Origin: Methanobacterium sp. BAmetb5
GTDB lineage: Archaea; Methanobacteriota; Methanobacteria; Methanobacteriales; Methanobacteriaceae
Reading direction: 5' to 3'
Length of the DNA: 64,000 nt
NCBI RefSeq assembly: GCF_003491305.1
Contig: NZ_CP022706.1
Coordinates: 272,501 to 336,500, forward strand
Of the stretch, positions 20,994-34,568 are shown piece by piece. Both the position numbers and the translations under genes were made by a program. How positions within the stretch are numbered: the stretch's first letter is position 1; each line of letters starts with the position of its first letter. The notes under the pieces are model-generated. The model was not told where the DNA came from. It was given only the letters and a program-made list of their open reading frames with translations, and did no database searches.

Positions 20994-22304
20994 ATGGATT
21001 CAAAACAAGTACAGCTACCAGGTATCAGGGATATCGATCTATTCCTGGATTTTTTACCCTACCTTAAAAGTAAGGACAGTAGTTTTTATGAATTGGTGGA
21101 TGAGGCTCCCCAGTTCCCCTACTATGTCTATTCTCCAGAAATAGTAGACCTGATAACCCTTATCAATCAGCAGAACATGTTCCATTTTGATTGGGTTCAG
21201 TGGTCCAGTGGGGCATCTAACTACCTTGAAGATCCTCTTCAACTGGAAAATGCCAATATCACAACGGTTATGAATCTTTTATTCACTATGGTCCGGGCAG
21301 AACGTTTCGAGGGTTTGGTGGGGGAAATGGTTGATAAGGGTATTGTGCTAAAACTCCTGTTGCGTCTGGGGAAGATCCGATCAAAAATCATTGATGGATT
21401 TCATGGTGCTTTAATTGGATTAGCTGTTGCAGATTCTATGGGTGCGCCCCTTGAGTTCAAGAATCCTGGTAGCTTTCAGCCAGTAAATGATATGACTGGT
21501 GGGGGAACCCACAATTTGAGTCCCGGGATGTGGACTGATGACACCAGTATGGCCCTTTGCTTGGCTGAGAGTTTAATTGAGAAGGGAGATTTTGATCCAC
21601 TTGACCAGCTGCAACGCTATCTGCGCTGGTACCAGGAAGGATATCTGAGTGTTAACGGGCGCTGCTTTGATATTGGAAACACCACCCGTGAAGCTCTCCA
21701 CATATTCCAGGAAACTGGTGAACCCTATCCTGGACTGGACCATGAACTTTCTGCGGGAAATGGTTCATTAATGCGCCTGGCTCCAGTGCCCCTATTTTAC
21801 TTCACCCAACCCTGTAAAACCATTGAATTATCCGGCCAAAGTTCACGAACCACCCATAACCATATCCTGGCGGTGGATGCCTGCCGTTACATGGGGTCTT
21901 TAATTAACGGTGCACTGGCTGGATTCTCCAAGGAAGAGTTACTATCGCCACGTTTTTCAATTGTACCTGGATTCTGGGATGAATATCCCCTGGCCGAAGA
22001 AATAGATGAAGTAGCCAGTGGTTCCTACCAGGAAAAAGAACCCCCGGAAATAAGGGGTAGAGGTTTGGTGGTTAAATCATTGGAAGCAGCATTATGGGCC
22101 TTTCACCAATCCGAATCATTCCGGGAAGGTTGTCTCCTGGCAGTTAATCTCGGTGAAGATGCCGATACCACCGGGGCGATCTACGGACAACTGGCTGGAG
22201 CATTTTATGGAAAAAGTGGCATTCCCAGTGAATGGATTGAAAAACTGGCCTGCAAGGAAATGATCCATGAAAAAATTCAGAGATTGCTGGCTCATCAGAT
22301 GTAA
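20994..22304 (+). CDS. DUF6508 plus ADP-ribosylglycohydrolase fusion
   Basis: The C-terminal about 300 residues are an ADP-ribosylglycohydrolase (DraG/ARH family): [27 protein letters not shown] (metal-binding Thr-Asp-Asp), RTTHNH and the second metal motif [20 protein letters not shown]. These enzymes remove ADP-ribose from proteins or nucleic acids using two magnesium ions. The N-terminal about 125 residues match DUF6508 ([25 protein letters not shown]). I chose ATG 20994 with GGGAG upstream; a GTG nine bases earlier is also open. The protein is cytoplasmic. The fusion suggests the DUF6508 part recognises the substrate. Confidence 0.85.
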   Translation: MDSKQVQLPGIRDIDLFLDFLPYLKSKDSSFYELVDEAPQFPYYVYSPEIVDLITLINQQNMFHFDWVQWSSGASNYLEDPLQLENANITTVMNLLFTMVRAERFEGLVGEMVDKGIVLKLLLRLGKIRSKIIDGFHGALIGLAVADSMGAPLEFKNPGSFQPVNDMTGGGTHNLSPGMWTDDTSMALCLAESLIEKGDFDPLDQLQRYLRWYQEGYLSVNGRCFDIGNTTREALHIFQETGEPYPGLDHELSAGNGSLMRLAPVPLFYFTQPCKTIELSGQSSRTTHNHILAVDACRYMGSLINGALAGFSKEELLSPRFSIVPGFWDEYPLAEEIDEVASGSYQEKEPPEIRGRGLVVKSLEAALWAFHQSESFREGCLLAVNLGEDADTTGAIYGQLAGAFYGKSGIPSEWIEKLACKEMIHEKIQRLLAHQM

Positions 22305-22419
22305 TTCTTCTATAAAAGGTTTACTAAATGAGACCTATAAAGGGAGGTTTATACTAGAGAATCTTGTTAAAAAAATAATTCTCCCAAAAGAAAGTTATTA
22401 CAGGAAAATCATGGTAAGA

Positions 22420-23121
22420 TTATATATGGTCCTGGTGTTCCAGATGTCCACCGCAGTCACATTCACGATCAAAGTCATCCGGTGACTCATTCTCCTGAAG
22501 TTCATAGTACCCACCACATTTATTACATACCAGGAAATGCTGGTCCTTTTTAGCTGGTTTAATCTTTTTTCTAGAATCACTTTTAGATGATTTACCCAAG
22601 AAACTACCCAGATCTTTCATAAGTCCCTTTCCAGTTTTTTCCACATCCTGCATTAAATCCTTGCCTGTTTCTTTAAGATCATCCATAGGATCTTGTCTGG
22701 TGCGTGACGGGGAGGTTGAACTATTAGTGGAGGGAATGGTGGTATGAACATTACCAGTTTTTACAGTGGTGGGAGATGTTTTTTCATCTGTAGCTTCAAT
22801 AACAGTGCCACATTCTGTACAGAATCTGGCCCCCGGTTCCAGGGGAGATTTGCATTGCGGGCAATTTGTGGACGTTTCTATTTGGGCACCACACTCAATA
22901 CAGAACTTATCTTCAGAGGATAGTTCCGTGTTACACTGAGGACATTTAACTGTGGATGGCAGTGTTTCATTATCCTCAACCTTTTCATTTGCACCTTCCA
23001 CATCATCCATGCTTTCTGGCTGGTATTCTTCAACAGGTTTACCACATTCGGTACAGAATTTTGATCCGGGCTCTATCCGAGCGTTACAGGCACTGCAAAC
23101 ATCATCTCTTGAATTTTCCAT
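22420..23121 (-). CDS. Multi-zinc-ribbon protein
   Basis: This 233-residue protein has three tandem zinc-ribbon units of the form CxxC-(about 12)-FCxECG ([57 protein letters not shown]), a Ser/Thr-rich middle with a predicted amphipathic helix, and a C-terminal [17 protein letters not shown] ribbon shared with the proteins at 6162 and 36060. No transmembrane helix is seen. AGAGGGGG precedes the ATG. Likely a scaffold or adaptor binding proteins or nucleic acid; function unknown. Confidence 0.8.
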   Translation of the reverse strand: MENSRDDVCSACNARIEPGSKFCTECGKPVEEYQPESMDDVEGANEKVEDNETLPSTVKCPQCNTELSSEDKFCIECGAQIETSTNCPQCKSPLEPGARFCTECGTVIEATDEKTSPTTVKTGNVHTTIPSTNSSTSPSRTRQDPMDDLKETGKDLMQDVEKTGKGLMKDLGSFLGKSSKSDSRKKIKPAKKDQHFLVCNKCGGYYELQENESPDDFDRECDCGGHLEHQDHI

Positions 23122-23328
23122 CTATTAAACCCCCTCTAAATATCTCTTTTGTTATAAAATTAGGGGCATTACCTATAAAAGATTATCCGCCCTCCTTGGT
23201 AATGGTTGATTTTATTGTTTTTGAATAAGATTTTTCATAGGGGTAATAAATTTTATAAAACTTGATTAATAAATTAAAATAAATAATTAACAGGATATGA
23301 GTTGATGTTTATATGAATAGGTGTGATG

Positions 23329-23523
23329 ATGCATTCCTTTAAAACATTTACCAGATTCAGATGGTGGGCAGTGCTGCTACTGGTTACTTTCCTAGTATTT
23401 ACTTTGCTCACATTCTCTTTCAGGAGTACGGTCTTAACCCCTCTATATATTAACAATAGTAATCCCTATCGCCAGTTTTTTTCTCCTGGCTTTAATGGTT
23501 TATGCTACCTGGTGGACTCATAA
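23329..23523 (+). pseudogene. N-terminal membrane segment of the sensor kinase, out of frame
   Basis: An ATG near 23329, just after AGGTG, opens a frame that encodes a signal-anchor helix (WWAVLLLVTFLVFTLLTF) and then runs off into a different frame from the sensor kinase. The kinase frame is open from 23438 and there encodes a second hydrophobic helix (YILTIVIPIASFFLLALMVY) upstream of its first ATG. Removing one C from the CCCC at 23438-23441 joins the two into one membrane domain. I infer a frameshift here, natural or from sequencing. Confidence 0.6.
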
Positions 23524-25354
23524 AAATAATGAAAAAGTTTTAATAGCGTGGATGCTAGTTACTGCAGGTTTATTCCTATATTTTATGGCGAATTTTCTTT
23601 ATTTTTTATTAAGGGATTACCTGGGTTTGATATCTTTACCTTCACTGGTTGATACTCTGTACATTGTTGCCTACCCCCTTTTGATGCTGGGAATACTGGC
23701 CCTTATGGAAAAACCCTATAGATTAAAGTTAAAATCCTTTTTAGACGCGATTGTTGTTTCGGTTTCGGTAATGTTCATTATATGGTTCCCCCTTATCTGG
23801 CCAGTGATTGAACCCAGCCAACCGGATACAACGTCCATGATATTTTCCATATCCTACCTGTTTCTAGATCTTCTCTTACTACTGGTTACACAGGTAGTTC
23901 TCTTCAGTAAAAAGAAAAAGATCAGTATTATACCCCTCTTTTTAGTATCCTTAGGCATATTCTCCCAGGTAGTGGGGGACATGGTCTTTGCCTACCAGGT
24001 GGTGGTCTCTAATCTGTTTTATCTATGGCTGGCTAATACCTTCTACACTTTAACCATCATTTTCATCGCCCTTGGAGTTTTGTCCTACATCAATAATGTT
24101 GATATTGATATTAAGAATAAATTATCATTTTATAGTGTTTTAAGTCCTTATAATGATTGGATTTCTTATTTACCTTTGGTCCTGGTTCTTTTCACCTACA
24201 GTCTTTTAATAATAACCACTCCCGATACTGCGTTGATCTGGGGTGTGGGGATCATTGTGGTTCTGGTAATACTGAGGCAGGTCATCTTTTTAAATGATTT
24301 GAAACGGGCTCAAATTACTCTCAAAAAGAATAAGGAAGTTATATCTGAGAGAAAAAAACAATTGGACTTTATAACCTCTAACATGCTGGATATCATCAGT
24401 GAATCCGATGTCAATGGTGTTTTGAAATATGTGAGTCCCTCTACCCAACAACTCCTTGGCTACTCTCCTCAGGAACTGGTGGGCCACTCCTTGTATGAAC
24501 TGATACATCCGGATGACCGGGAAAAAGTACGCCAGATCATTGAAAAATCAAGCAATGTCACCGAAGATTTGAGGGTGGAGAGCAGGTTAAAAACTGCAGA
24601 AGGGAAATATATATGGATTGAAACAACGGGAAAACCAGTTGTTGATGAAAAGGGATTTAGAGGATTTATATACAGTGGCAGGGACATCACTGAACAGAAA
24701 AAATCTGCAGAATATATTAAAAAATCTCTGGAAGAAAAGGAAGCACTTTTAAGGGAAATCCACCACCGGGTGAATAACAATCTACAGGTCATCTCCAGTT
24801 TATTGAGCCTGCAGTCCGATAATGTTAGGGATCCCCGGGATCATGAACTCTTTGTGGAAAGCCAAAACCGGGTGCGGACCATGGCCATGATCCACGAAAA
24901 ACTGTACCAATCAGATAAATTCAACTCCATAAACTTCTCAGATTACCTAAAAACACTTATCAATAGATTAATATATGATTATTCTCAGGAACTGGGTCAC
25001 ATTGACCTTGAACTGGATATTGAAAATGTGGACCTGAATATAGAAACCTCAGTGCCCTGCGGTCTAATTATAAATGAACTGGTATCCAACTCACTTAAAC
25101 ATGCTTTCCCCCATGGCAGGAATGGTAAAATCATTGTGAAATTCCATAAAATAAAAGATAAATACGTTTTGATGGTGGGGGATAATGGAATAGGGCCTCT
25201 GGAAAAATCAGTACTGGAAAGCAGTAAGAAACTGGGTTTTAATCTGGTAAAATCCCTCATCAAACAACTGGATGCCTCACTGGAAATCCTGGAAAGCGAA
25301 GGCACATTGTACAGAATCACCTTTGCTGAGTTAACTTACCAGAAAAGATTTTAA
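23495..25354 (+). CDS. Membrane sensor histidine kinase (PAS, HisKA_2, HATPase)
   Basis: The 619-residue frame begins inside a multi-helix membrane domain (about 1-265, six to seven helices), then a PAS domain (about 285-405, FITSNMLDIISESDVNGVLK), the phospho-acceptor box [20 protein letters not shown] and a HATPase domain (NGIG G-box). It should sense a membrane or cytoplasmic signal and phosphorylate a receiver; the lone receivers at 34171 and in the 29055 protein are candidates. The first ATG cuts a helix, and the true N terminus seems to lie in another frame (see 23329), so the gene may be frameshifted. Confidence 0.85.
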   Translation: MVYATWWTHKNNEKVLIAWMLVTAGLFLYFMANFLYFLLRDYLGLISLPSLVDTLYIVAYPLLMLGILALMEKPYRLKLKSFLDAIVVSVSVMFIIWFPLIWPVIEPSQPDTTSMIFSISYLFLDLLLLLVTQVVLFSKKKKISIIPLFLVSLGIFSQVVGDMVFAYQVVVSNLFYLWLANTFYTLTIIFIALGVLSYINNVDIDIKNKLSFYSVLSPYNDWISYLPLVLVLFTYSLLIITTPDTALIWGVGIIVVLVILRQVIFLNDLKRAQITLKKNKEVISERKKQLDFITSNMLDIISESDVNGVLKYVSPSTQQLLGYSPQELVGHSLYELIHPDDREKVRQIIEKSSNVTEDLRVESRLKTAEGKYIWIETTGKPVVDEKGFRGFIYSGRDITEQKKSAEYIKKSLEEKEALLREIHHRVNNNLQVISSLLSLQSDNVRDPRDHELFVESQNRVRTMAMIHEKLYQSDKFNSINFSDYLKTLINRLIYDYSQELGHIDLELDIENVDLNIETSVPCGLIINELVSNSLKHAFPHGRNGKIIVKFHKIKDKYVLMVGDNGIGPLEKSVLESSKKLGFNLVKSLIKQLDASLEILESEGTLYRITFAELTYQKRF

Positions 25355-25463
25355 ACTTCCTGGGACTCGGTAATATTATAAAATAAATTAATTGGTCTGA
25401 TAAAATAGAATTTGGTTAGAAAACGTCTTAAAGGGGTTATTGTCTAGAATATCCCAGTTTTTA

Positions 25464-25748
<285 letters not shown>

Positions 25749-25785
25749 ATTTTTATCCTCCATATATAAAAAGAATATTTTATAG

Positions 25786-25831
25786 TTAACCAATCAGGTA
25801 ATTGGTTAAGTTTATTAAGTGTAACCAATTA
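25786..25831. promoter_or_regulatory. Three alternating TTAACCAAT half-sites
   Basis: TTAACCAAT (25786-25794), ATTGGTTAA (25801-25809) and TAACCAATTA (25822-25831) alternate in orientation within 46 bases upstream of the reverse gene at 25748. Each neighbouring pair forms a 9-10 base inverted repeat. This is the layout of an operator for a dimeric regulator. The rest of the gap up to 26094 has no gene; a TTTTTTAAACC near 26064 could be the TATA box of the MFS gene. Confidence 0.55.
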
Positions 25832-26094
25832 AAAATTCAAATCCTCAATTAAAACATATTTTAAACATTAAACAACATGCTTTTGGAAATGAAAAATTAA
25901 CTTCTTGTATTTTATTATGGTCACCATCAATAATAAAACCTTGGTTTACACCTCCCCTTGACTGTAGTATAAGAGGGGCTATTGGGTCCAGTTTTCCTGC
26001 AGGGTCCCCTATTAATTAGGAATCAATTGTTATTTAGGATTCACGACAATAGAAAAAAAACTTTTTTAAACCGGGAACTTTAATAATTCACTGT

Positions 26095-27462
<1,368 letters not shown>

Positions 27463-27573
27463 ATTTAGTTTAGACTATTTATTTCAGAAATAATTAGTTA
27501 GAAATTAGATTTAGTTCAATTATATCTTCAAGTTGATTATTTTGGTTTTAAAAATAGATATTAGGAAAGTGTT

Positions 27574-28254
27574 TCACAGATAATCAACCGAGGGTTTTAA
27601 TCTTTTCAAGGCACTTAATGCATTCTCATAGTCAACTTCGGAAATATCACCATCATCCCTGAAGCTCTTCAGTTGAAAGGAAATATTTTTAATGGTTATC
27701 CGGTCCCCTTTATTGCGCAGACTGGAGTAAGCTTGAAGTATGGTCGGATCATTCTCTGCCAGGCTGTAAATGGTGGCCGGTGAACTGGAGGTAGTTTTAG
27801 GTTTAATACCTGCACTGGTGACCACCAGGTTAACCCGTCCTTCATCATCGTTAACTGGGGGCACGGCTTTAACCGTTACTGTGTCCAGGGACTGGTTAAC
27901 TGTTTTTTGAAACTGAGGAAAATGAAGGTAATAATTTTCTTTCCAGTTTAAGGGAGTTTTATTCACCACATGGTGCAGACTATCCAGGAAGGTGTAAAAG
28001 GCACTGCCAACGGTAATGTGGAGAGTGTCAGTTTCGGGATAGTGGGGAACTCTAAATTTGCAGACCCATTTTGACTGATCATGGGCGCTGGATATCACCA
28101 AGTAAAACTGGGCAACCTCCCTTTCACCAGTTACACTCCTTTCTAATTCCCCAATAAGGATTTTCCCGGTTATTTCATCTCCATCAACCAGTTCTGACCC
28201 TAATCGGGTATTGTACTCTTCCGGAACCAGATCAGTTAACCCAAAATCCAACAT
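27574..28254 (-). CDS. Protein of unknown function
   Basis: A soluble protein of 226 residues without recognised domains or membrane helices. The middle is beta-rich (GKILIGELERSVTGEREVAQ; FYLVISSAH) and the C-terminal 40 residues are helical (ENALSALKRLKPS). I chose the ATG at 28254 because GGAGGT is 7 bases upstream. It lies 115 bases before the stop side of the next reverse gene, so the two may be cotranscribed. No function proposed. Confidence 0.65.
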   Translation of the reverse strand: MLDFGLTDLVPEEYNTRLGSELVDGDEITGKILIGELERSVTGEREVAQFYLVISSAHDQSKWVCKFRVPHYPETDTLHITVGSAFYTFLDSLHHVVNKTPLNWKENYYLHFPQFQKTVNQSLDTVTVKAVPPVNDDEGRVNLVVTSAGIKPKTTSSSPATIYSLAENDPTILQAYSSLRNKGDRITIKNISFQLKSFRDDGDISEVDYENALSALKRLKPSVDYL

Positions 28255-28368
28255 TGATAGAACCTCCAATTCACGCTTCTCATATCCAGGTTAAGAGACT
28301 TTGAAAAAATCTTAGATCATCACCGATAAGACATTTTTTCCTGGTGAAAAATCTTATACTGGTCCCTA

Positions 28369-28830
28369 TCATTGGGCAGGAGTACCCTTTATGAGTATAT
28401 GCCAGGTCTTCAGGACCTTCTTTATTCCTCTTTCAGTGCCAAGCACCCGGCCCAGCATGGTACCGGCGGTGATGCTAAAGATAATTCCCATTAACGGAGC
28501 TCCCTGCACCCAGTAGGACAGGTAGTGTGTCCGGGTGAATACAAAGATAAGGTAACAAATAAGAATTATCCCGCCAATCCAGTCAATTCTGCTGATAACA
28601 TGGCTGGTATCTTCATCCCAGCTCAGGCGGTACATGCGAGTGGCCAATATGCCCACACCCAGACCAATCAGTATACCTCCCAGGGCCCAGGCCACACTGA
28701 AGGTACCACTAAGCACTTCTCCACTTATAACCAGTAACATGAAGATCATTACCAAAGTGTAGATCCGCAGCCTACGGATAAGGCGTTTATCCAGATAGGG
28801 AACCACTGGTGATTTTTCTCTATTTTTCAT
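28369..28830 (-). CDS. Four-helix membrane protein of unknown function
   Basis: A 153-residue protein with a short basic N terminus and four hydrophobic helices (VMIFMLLVISGEV; VAWALGGILIGLGVGILA; IGGIILICYLIFVF; LMGIIFSITAGTMLG). The pattern and small size fit a small membrane protein family seen in methanogens, but I do not recognise it. No clear ribosome site is seen before the ATG. The downstream neighbour is the unknown protein at 27574 on the same strand. Confidence 0.7.
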   Translation of the reverse strand: MKNREKSPVVPYLDKRLIRRLRIYTLVMIFMLLVISGEVLSGTFSVAWALGGILIGLGVGILATRMYRLSWDEDTSHVISRIDWIGGIILICYLIFVFTRTHYLSYWVQGAPLMGIIFSITAGTMLGRVLGTERGIKKVLKTWHILIKGTPAQ

Positions 28831-29054
28831 GGTGAATTACTACCCTATTTTTTGTTTTAGCACGTTATTATATTCTCTAAATCTTTTGATTTATACCTGT
28901 TTTTTTTGATTTATATTAATTCTTAAAAAAATACTCTCCAACGTAACCGGAGTGGCTGATATAAAGCGTTATCATATATTTAGCGTTAATTAAGAGTGGT
29001 AATAAAATAGAAAAAATTAATAGGTATTACTAACGTATACATTCACTGAGTACT

Positions 29055-32000
29055 GTGTCAGAAATTAAAATTGTCTTGGTAAATGACGAAAAAACCGATG
29101 CCATGGATATTAAACGGCGTTTAAAGTCATTAAACTACAATGTTCCATTCGTTGCCTCCAGCGGTGAAGAGGCTTTAAGTAAAATACTAGAGATAATGCC
29201 CGATCTTATTTTGATAGATATCATGCTTAAGGGAGATGTTGATGCTTTCGAACTTGCCTCTAAGATTAAAAATTTAAACATTCCTATCCTATTTTTAACA
29301 GCACGTGCCGAGGAGTCGGCCATTGAAAAGGCAATGATTATTGAACCTCCGGTCGGTGTGGTCAAATCTATTGACCGGGATGAACTCAAATTTTCCATTG
29401 AACATGCCATCTTCCAGAAGGAAAAAGACCGGGAAACATCTTGGCAGATATCCCTAACCACAGCCATGAACCGAGTACTAAAAGAATCTTTAAACTGCAG
29501 GTCAGTTCATGAAGTGGCCAGGATATGTCTGGATGTTGCTTGTGAGTTCACCCATAGTGCCTTTGGTTTCATTGGTGAAGTAAATCCAGAGGGTCGATTC
29601 AACACCATTGCCATCAGTGACCCTGGCTGGAACAACTGCCTCATGCCTAAAACCCAGGCTGAAAATGCAGTATTTAATATGGAGTTGAAAAGTTACTGGA
29701 GCAGACCCATTAAAACTGGAAAAGCAGTTAGGGTAAATGATCCCACTTTGGATCCTGATCAAAGGGGTGAACCACCCGGACACCCTAAAATAACTTCCTT
29801 TATGGGAGTACCCCTTAAACAGGGAAATGAAACTGTGGGACTGATTGCCCTGGCCAATAAAAAATCCGGTTACACCTCCAGTGATCAAAGGGCCATGGAA
29901 CCCCTGTCAATTACTTTTTTAGAAGTTATAAATCGTAAAAAGGCTGAACTAACCCTTCAAAGGAGTGAAGAACGATTTAGGGTTGTGGCCGAGTCCGCAG
30001 TGGATGGAATAGTAACCACCAACCTGGAGGGTAACATCCAGTTCTTTAACCACAGTCTGGAGCAAATCTTCGGCTACCATCGAGCTGAACTCACCGGGAA
30101 ACCCCTTATCACTTTAATGCCGGATCGCTATAAGGATACTTATTTAAAGGAACTGGAAAGGTTTAAAAAAAGTGGTTATCATCGATTAGTGGGTAAAACA
30201 GTGGTAACCACAGGGTTGAAAAGGGATGGTACTGAGTTCCCCTTTGAAATGTCGTTATCCTCCTGGAAATCAGGAGAAAAATTTTATTTCACCTCCATTA
30301 TCCGGGACTTAACCAGTAAGATAAAAGCGGAAGAAGAGCTCCAATGGAGTCAGGAACGTCTTATGATGGGTATGGACATGGCCAGTCTGGCTTACTGGGA
30401 ATATGATATTGGGAGCGACCTCTTTACCTTCGATGACCAGTTCTATGCACTTTACGGTACCACCGCAGAACAGGAAGGTGGTTACCAGATGACTCCTCAG
30501 GAGTACTCAAAACGCTTTATTCCCCCCAAACATCAGGCCATGGTGGCCCAGGAAGTGGGCCGTGCCCTGGAAACTGATGATCCCCACTTCTCCAGCACAG
30601 CTCAACACAATATCATCCGTCGCGATGGAGAGGAAAGGTACATTATCGTCCGTATAAGGGTGGTAATGGATAAAGATGGACGTAAAATCGGGACCCGTGG
30701 TGTTAACCAGGATATAACCGAACTTAAAATGGTTGAAAAAGATTTAAAGGAATCTGATAGGCGCCTAGCAGACATCATCGATTTTTTACCCGATGCCACC
30801 TTTGTTATCGATAAAATGGGCCGGGTAATCTCCTGGAACCGGGCCATAGAAGAAATGACCGGTGTCCGGGCTGATGAAATATTGGGAAAGGGAAATTATG
30901 AATACGCAATACCCTTCTATGGCATACGACGCCCGATACTGGTGGATATGGTAAATGCCGAGGATAAGGAGATCCGTGAACACTACCAGATACCACAGCG
31001 CAGAGGTGAAGTGTTGACTGCCGAAACTGAGGCCCTATTGAGGGGCGAAATCCGTGCAGTCTGGGGCAAGGCCGTGCCCCTGTATGATAGTATGGGTAAC
31101 TTCGTGGGTGCCATTGAGGCCATAAGGGATATCAATGAGATGAAACAATCCCGGCGGAAGATCCGGAGGGAACTGGAAATCAACCGGGCACTGGCCAATA
31201 TATACGCCCCCATAATTTCACCAGTATCCACCATGGAAGACGTAGGCCGTACTATACTGAATGAAGCCCAAAAATTAACCAACAGTCCACAAGGTTTTGT
31301 TTCCATACTCGATTCTCATAATGGTACCAATAAAATGACACTTATTGGCTCTCAGTTTTTAAATGGAAAGGATATAGCTTTACACCTGTCCCATGATGGT
31401 AGTTATAATGAGCTCTGGGACCATATACTCCACACCATAGAACCTTTTTATACTAACACTCCTCAGGAACACCTTCCCCTTGTAACGGTTCCAGAAGGAC
31501 ACTTTACAGTGGACAGTTTACTTTCAGTGCCAGTGGTTCTGGCTGAGGAACTGGTGGGGCAGATCAGTGTGGCCAATGCTCCAGAAGGTTATAACCGGGA
31601 TGATCTGGATGATATTAGTAGGTTAGCTGTTTTCTGTGCCCTGGCCATTCAGAATAAAAGGGCAGAACAGGAAATCAAACAATCCCTCCAGGATAAGGAA
31701 GTCTTACTCCGGGAAATTCACCATCGGGTTAAAAACAACATGCAGATAATATCCAGTCTCCTGAACCTGCAGATAAGACATGTGGATGGAGAACAGGAGA
31801 TAAACATTCTAAAAGAGAGCCAGGGAAGGGTTAAAAGCATGGCCATGGTGCACGAGAAGCTTTACCAGTCCCCCACCTTCACCAAAATCGACTTTAAAGA
31901 CTACGCCGAAAAACTGATAAACGACATATTCTACTCATACGGAGTCCGGAAAGGAACCATTGAAACCGAAATAGATGTGGAAGATATTCATATCGGCATA

Positions 32001-32309
32001 GACACGGCTATTCCCTGTGGCTTGATTATAAACGAACTGGTAACCAACAGTGTCAAATACGCCTTCCCCAATAACCAGGGCACACTGCAGATCAGGCTCA
32101 AAACCAGGAATGACCACATGGAAATGGTTATTGCCGATAATGGCATTGGTCTTCCTGAAAACCTTGATTATGAAAATACTGATTCCTTGGGTTTACAACT
32201 GGTTAATAATCTGGTTAGACAACTGGATGGTCAAATAACACTGGACCGCAGTAAGGGGACATCTTTTACTATTTCTTTCCAGGAATTACAATATAAAAAA
32301 AGGATATAA
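29055..32309 (+). CDS. Hybrid sensor histidine kinase (receiver, GAF, three PAS, GAF, HisKA_2, HATPase)
   Basis: This 1084-residue soluble protein begins with a receiver domain (about 1-120, phospho-acceptor Asp55 in [10 protein letters not shown]), then a GAF domain (about 150-290), three PAS domains (about 300-420, 430-555, 565-700), a second GAF (about 720-865), the kinase H-box [20 protein letters not shown] and a HATPase domain. Receiver-first hybrid kinases with the HHRVKNN box are typical of Methanobacteriales and probably relay phosphate to single-domain receivers. The start is a GTG without a ribosome site. Its kinase core is close to that of the protein at 23495. Confidence 0.88.
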   Translation: MSEIKIVLVNDEKTDAMDIKRRLKSLNYNVPFVASSGEEALSKILEIMPDLILIDIMLKGDVDAFELASKIKNLNIPILFLTARAEESAIEKAMIIEPPVGVVKSIDRDELKFSIEHAIFQKEKDRETSWQISLTTAMNRVLKESLNCRSVHEVARICLDVACEFTHSAFGFIGEVNPEGRFNTIAISDPGWNNCLMPKTQAENAVFNMELKSYWSRPIKTGKAVRVNDPTLDPDQRGEPPGHPKITSFMGVPLKQGNETVGLIALANKKSGYTSSDQRAMEPLSITFLEVINRKKAELTLQRSEERFRVVAESAVDGIVTTNLEGNIQFFNHSLEQIFGYHRAELTGKPLITLMPDRYKDTYLKELERFKKSGYHRLVGKTVVTTGLKRDGTEFPFEMSLSSWKSGEKFYFTSIIRDLTSKIKAEEELQWSQERLMMGMDMASLAYWEYDIGSDLFTFDDQFYALYGTTAEQEGGYQMTPQEYSKRFIPPKHQAMVAQEVGRALETDDPHFSSTAQHNIIRRDGEERYIIVRIRVVMDKDGRKIGTRGVNQDITELKMVEKDLKESDRRLADIIDFLPDATFVIDKMGRVISWNRAIEEMTGVRADEILGKGNYEYAIPFYGIRRPILVDMVNAEDKEIREHYQIPQRRGEVLTAETEALLRGEIRAVWGKAVPLYDSMGNFVGAIEAIRDINEMKQSRRKIRRELEINRALANIYAPIISPVSTMEDVGRTILNEAQKLTNSPQGFVSILDSHNGTNKMTLIGSQFLNGKDIALHLSHDGSYNELWDHILHTIEPFYTNTPQEHLPLVTVPEGHFTVDSLLSVPVVLAEELVGQISVANAPEGYNRDDLDDISRLAVFCALAIQNKRAEQEIKQSLQDKEVLLREIHHRVKNNMQIISSLLNLQIRHVDGEQEINILKESQGRVKSMAMVHEKLYQSPTFTKIDFKDYAEKLINDIFYSYGVRKGTIETEIDVEDIHIGIDTAIPCGLIINELVTNSVKYAFPNNQGTLQIRLKTRNDHMEMVIADNGIGLPENLDYENTDSLGLQLVNNLVRQLDGQITLDRSKGTSFTISFQELQYKKRI

Positions 32310-32318
32310 CTCTAGAGT

Positions 32319-32386
32319 TAACTGGTTAAATGGGCATTACTGGATATTGCAAATAGTAACCAATTAATGAGTATAACTGGTTAAAA
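32319..32386. repeat. Cluster of TAACTGGTTAA/TAACCAATTAA motifs
   Basis: TAACTGGTTAAA occurs at 32319-32330 and again with one more A at 32374-32386, and TAACCAATTAA at 32357-32367, in the gap after the hybrid kinase. They resemble the sites at 25786-25831. Whether they are regulatory or part of the 3' region is unclear. Confidence 0.35.
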
Positions 32387-32482
32387 ATAAGTATAATCAT
32401 GATTTTTTAATCAAGAAATTAACTGTGTAATAATTAACTAGTGAATTATAGACTTACTTTGAATTATCCGATGAAATTCTGT

Positions 32483-33076
<594 letters not shown>

Positions 33077-33333
33077 TTTACCACGTTAAGGTGTCATGTA
33101 TCATATTCATTGTTATCTATTCTCCTTTAACCTGTATATTAGTGTTTTGCTGCTTAAGTAGCCTATTCAGTGATAAACTACCCTTTTTCATATTGAACAT
33201 GTTTGGTTAACTATGGTGTTGTATGTATTATAACTAATTTGTTAATGGTAAACATTAACATTTATATAATATAATCATAATATGAATATTATGTACCGCA
33301 ATGGTAATGTTAATTATATTGGAGAGTAATTTT

Positions 33334-33669
33334 ATGGGAGAAAAAATGGCAAATGAAGGTCAGGAAAACACCTTACCTGAAAATAAACGAACAAGAACGA
33401 TTGAATTAGCTTTAGGATTTGCTGGAGGAATATTTGGATTAATAGGGGGCGTATTTGCTTTACTCTTCCTTCCAGAATTAGGAGTCAGTGCCATCCTAGC
33501 CTCAGTAGTGGGGATTGTTGGAGCAGTATTCGTAACCCGAAATCACACCGGGGGTGGCATAATTCTGGTATTAAGCTCCATCTGGCTACTGATAAGTATA
33601 TCCTTCTTTGGAGTTCTGGGATTCATACTGTTCCTACTGGCCGGTTTGATAGCTATATTTAGAAAGTGA
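33334..33669 (+). CDS. Small DUF4064-like membrane protein
   Basis: This 111-residue protein has a charged cytoplasmic start and four hydrophobic helices rich in Gly and Ile (GFAGGIFGLIGGVFALLFL; ILASVVGIVGAVFV; two C-terminal helices), as in DUF4064-type proteins. I chose ATG 33334 with GGAGAG 8 bases before it; the ATG at 33346 with GGGAG is also possible. The lipoprotein gene follows 25 bases later with its own site, so they form a pair. Confidence 0.7.
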   Translation: MGEKMANEGQENTLPENKRTRTIELALGFAGGIFGLIGGVFALLFLPELGVSAILASVVGIVGAVFVTRNHTGGGIILVLSSIWLLISISFFGVLGFILFLLAGLIAIFRK

Positions 33670-33694
33670 TTTTCATCAAAATAGGAGGAATTAA

Positions 33695-34108
<414 letters not shown>

Positions 34109-34170
34109 GAATACCTAATATATTTTTTTTCTTTTTTTTTGGTAGTTAATAATTAAGGGGAGGCCAAAAA

Positions 34171-34557
34171 GTGGTTGATTTTAAGATAATGGTGGTGGAG
34201 GATAACCTTATCTTTGCCCTGGACCTCCAGAGTAAAATGGAGTCATGGGGATACAATGTGGGGCCAGTGATCTCTTCTGGAGAAGAAGCAATAGAGGAAT
34301 CATTCCTGGAAAAACCGGATCTGATAATAATGGATATTGGGGTTAAAGGAGAACTCAATGGGGTGGAAACTGCCCGAAAAATTATGAACCTGCACATTCC
34401 CCTCATCTACGTAACTGGCCAGGGTGATGAGGCCATAATAACCGAAGCAGCAAAAACTGTACCCTACGCCATTTTGAAAAAACCAGTGGATTATGAAGTG
34501 TTAAAGCACAAGATAAGATCCGCCCTGGAATTAAAAATAAGACAAAAAACAGGATGA
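34171..34557 (+). CDS. Single-domain response regulator
   Basis: The 128-residue protein is a receiver domain alone: acidic residues ED at 10-11, the phospho-acceptor Asp in LIIMDIGVKGELNG near residue 52, the switch Thr in IYVTGQGDE and the Lys in AILKKPVD. It should accept phosphate from HisKA_2 kinases such as those at 23495 and 29055. Output is unknown because there is no DNA-binding part. The start is a GTG 6 bases after GGGGAGG. The ARPP-1 gene follows 11 bases later. Confidence 0.87.
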   Translation: MVDFKIMVVEDNLIFALDLQSKMESWGYNVGPVISSGEEAIEESFLEKPDLIIMDIGVKGELNGVETARKIMNLHIPLIYVTGQGDEAIITEAAKTVPYAILKKPVDYEVLKHKIRSALELKIRQKTG

Positions 34558-34568
34558 AGGTGATTTAA

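Noticed and set aside
23274..23456. A reverse frame opposite the sensor-kinase N terminus.
   Set aside because: It shadows the hydrophobic coding region on the other strand and lacks a ribosome site.
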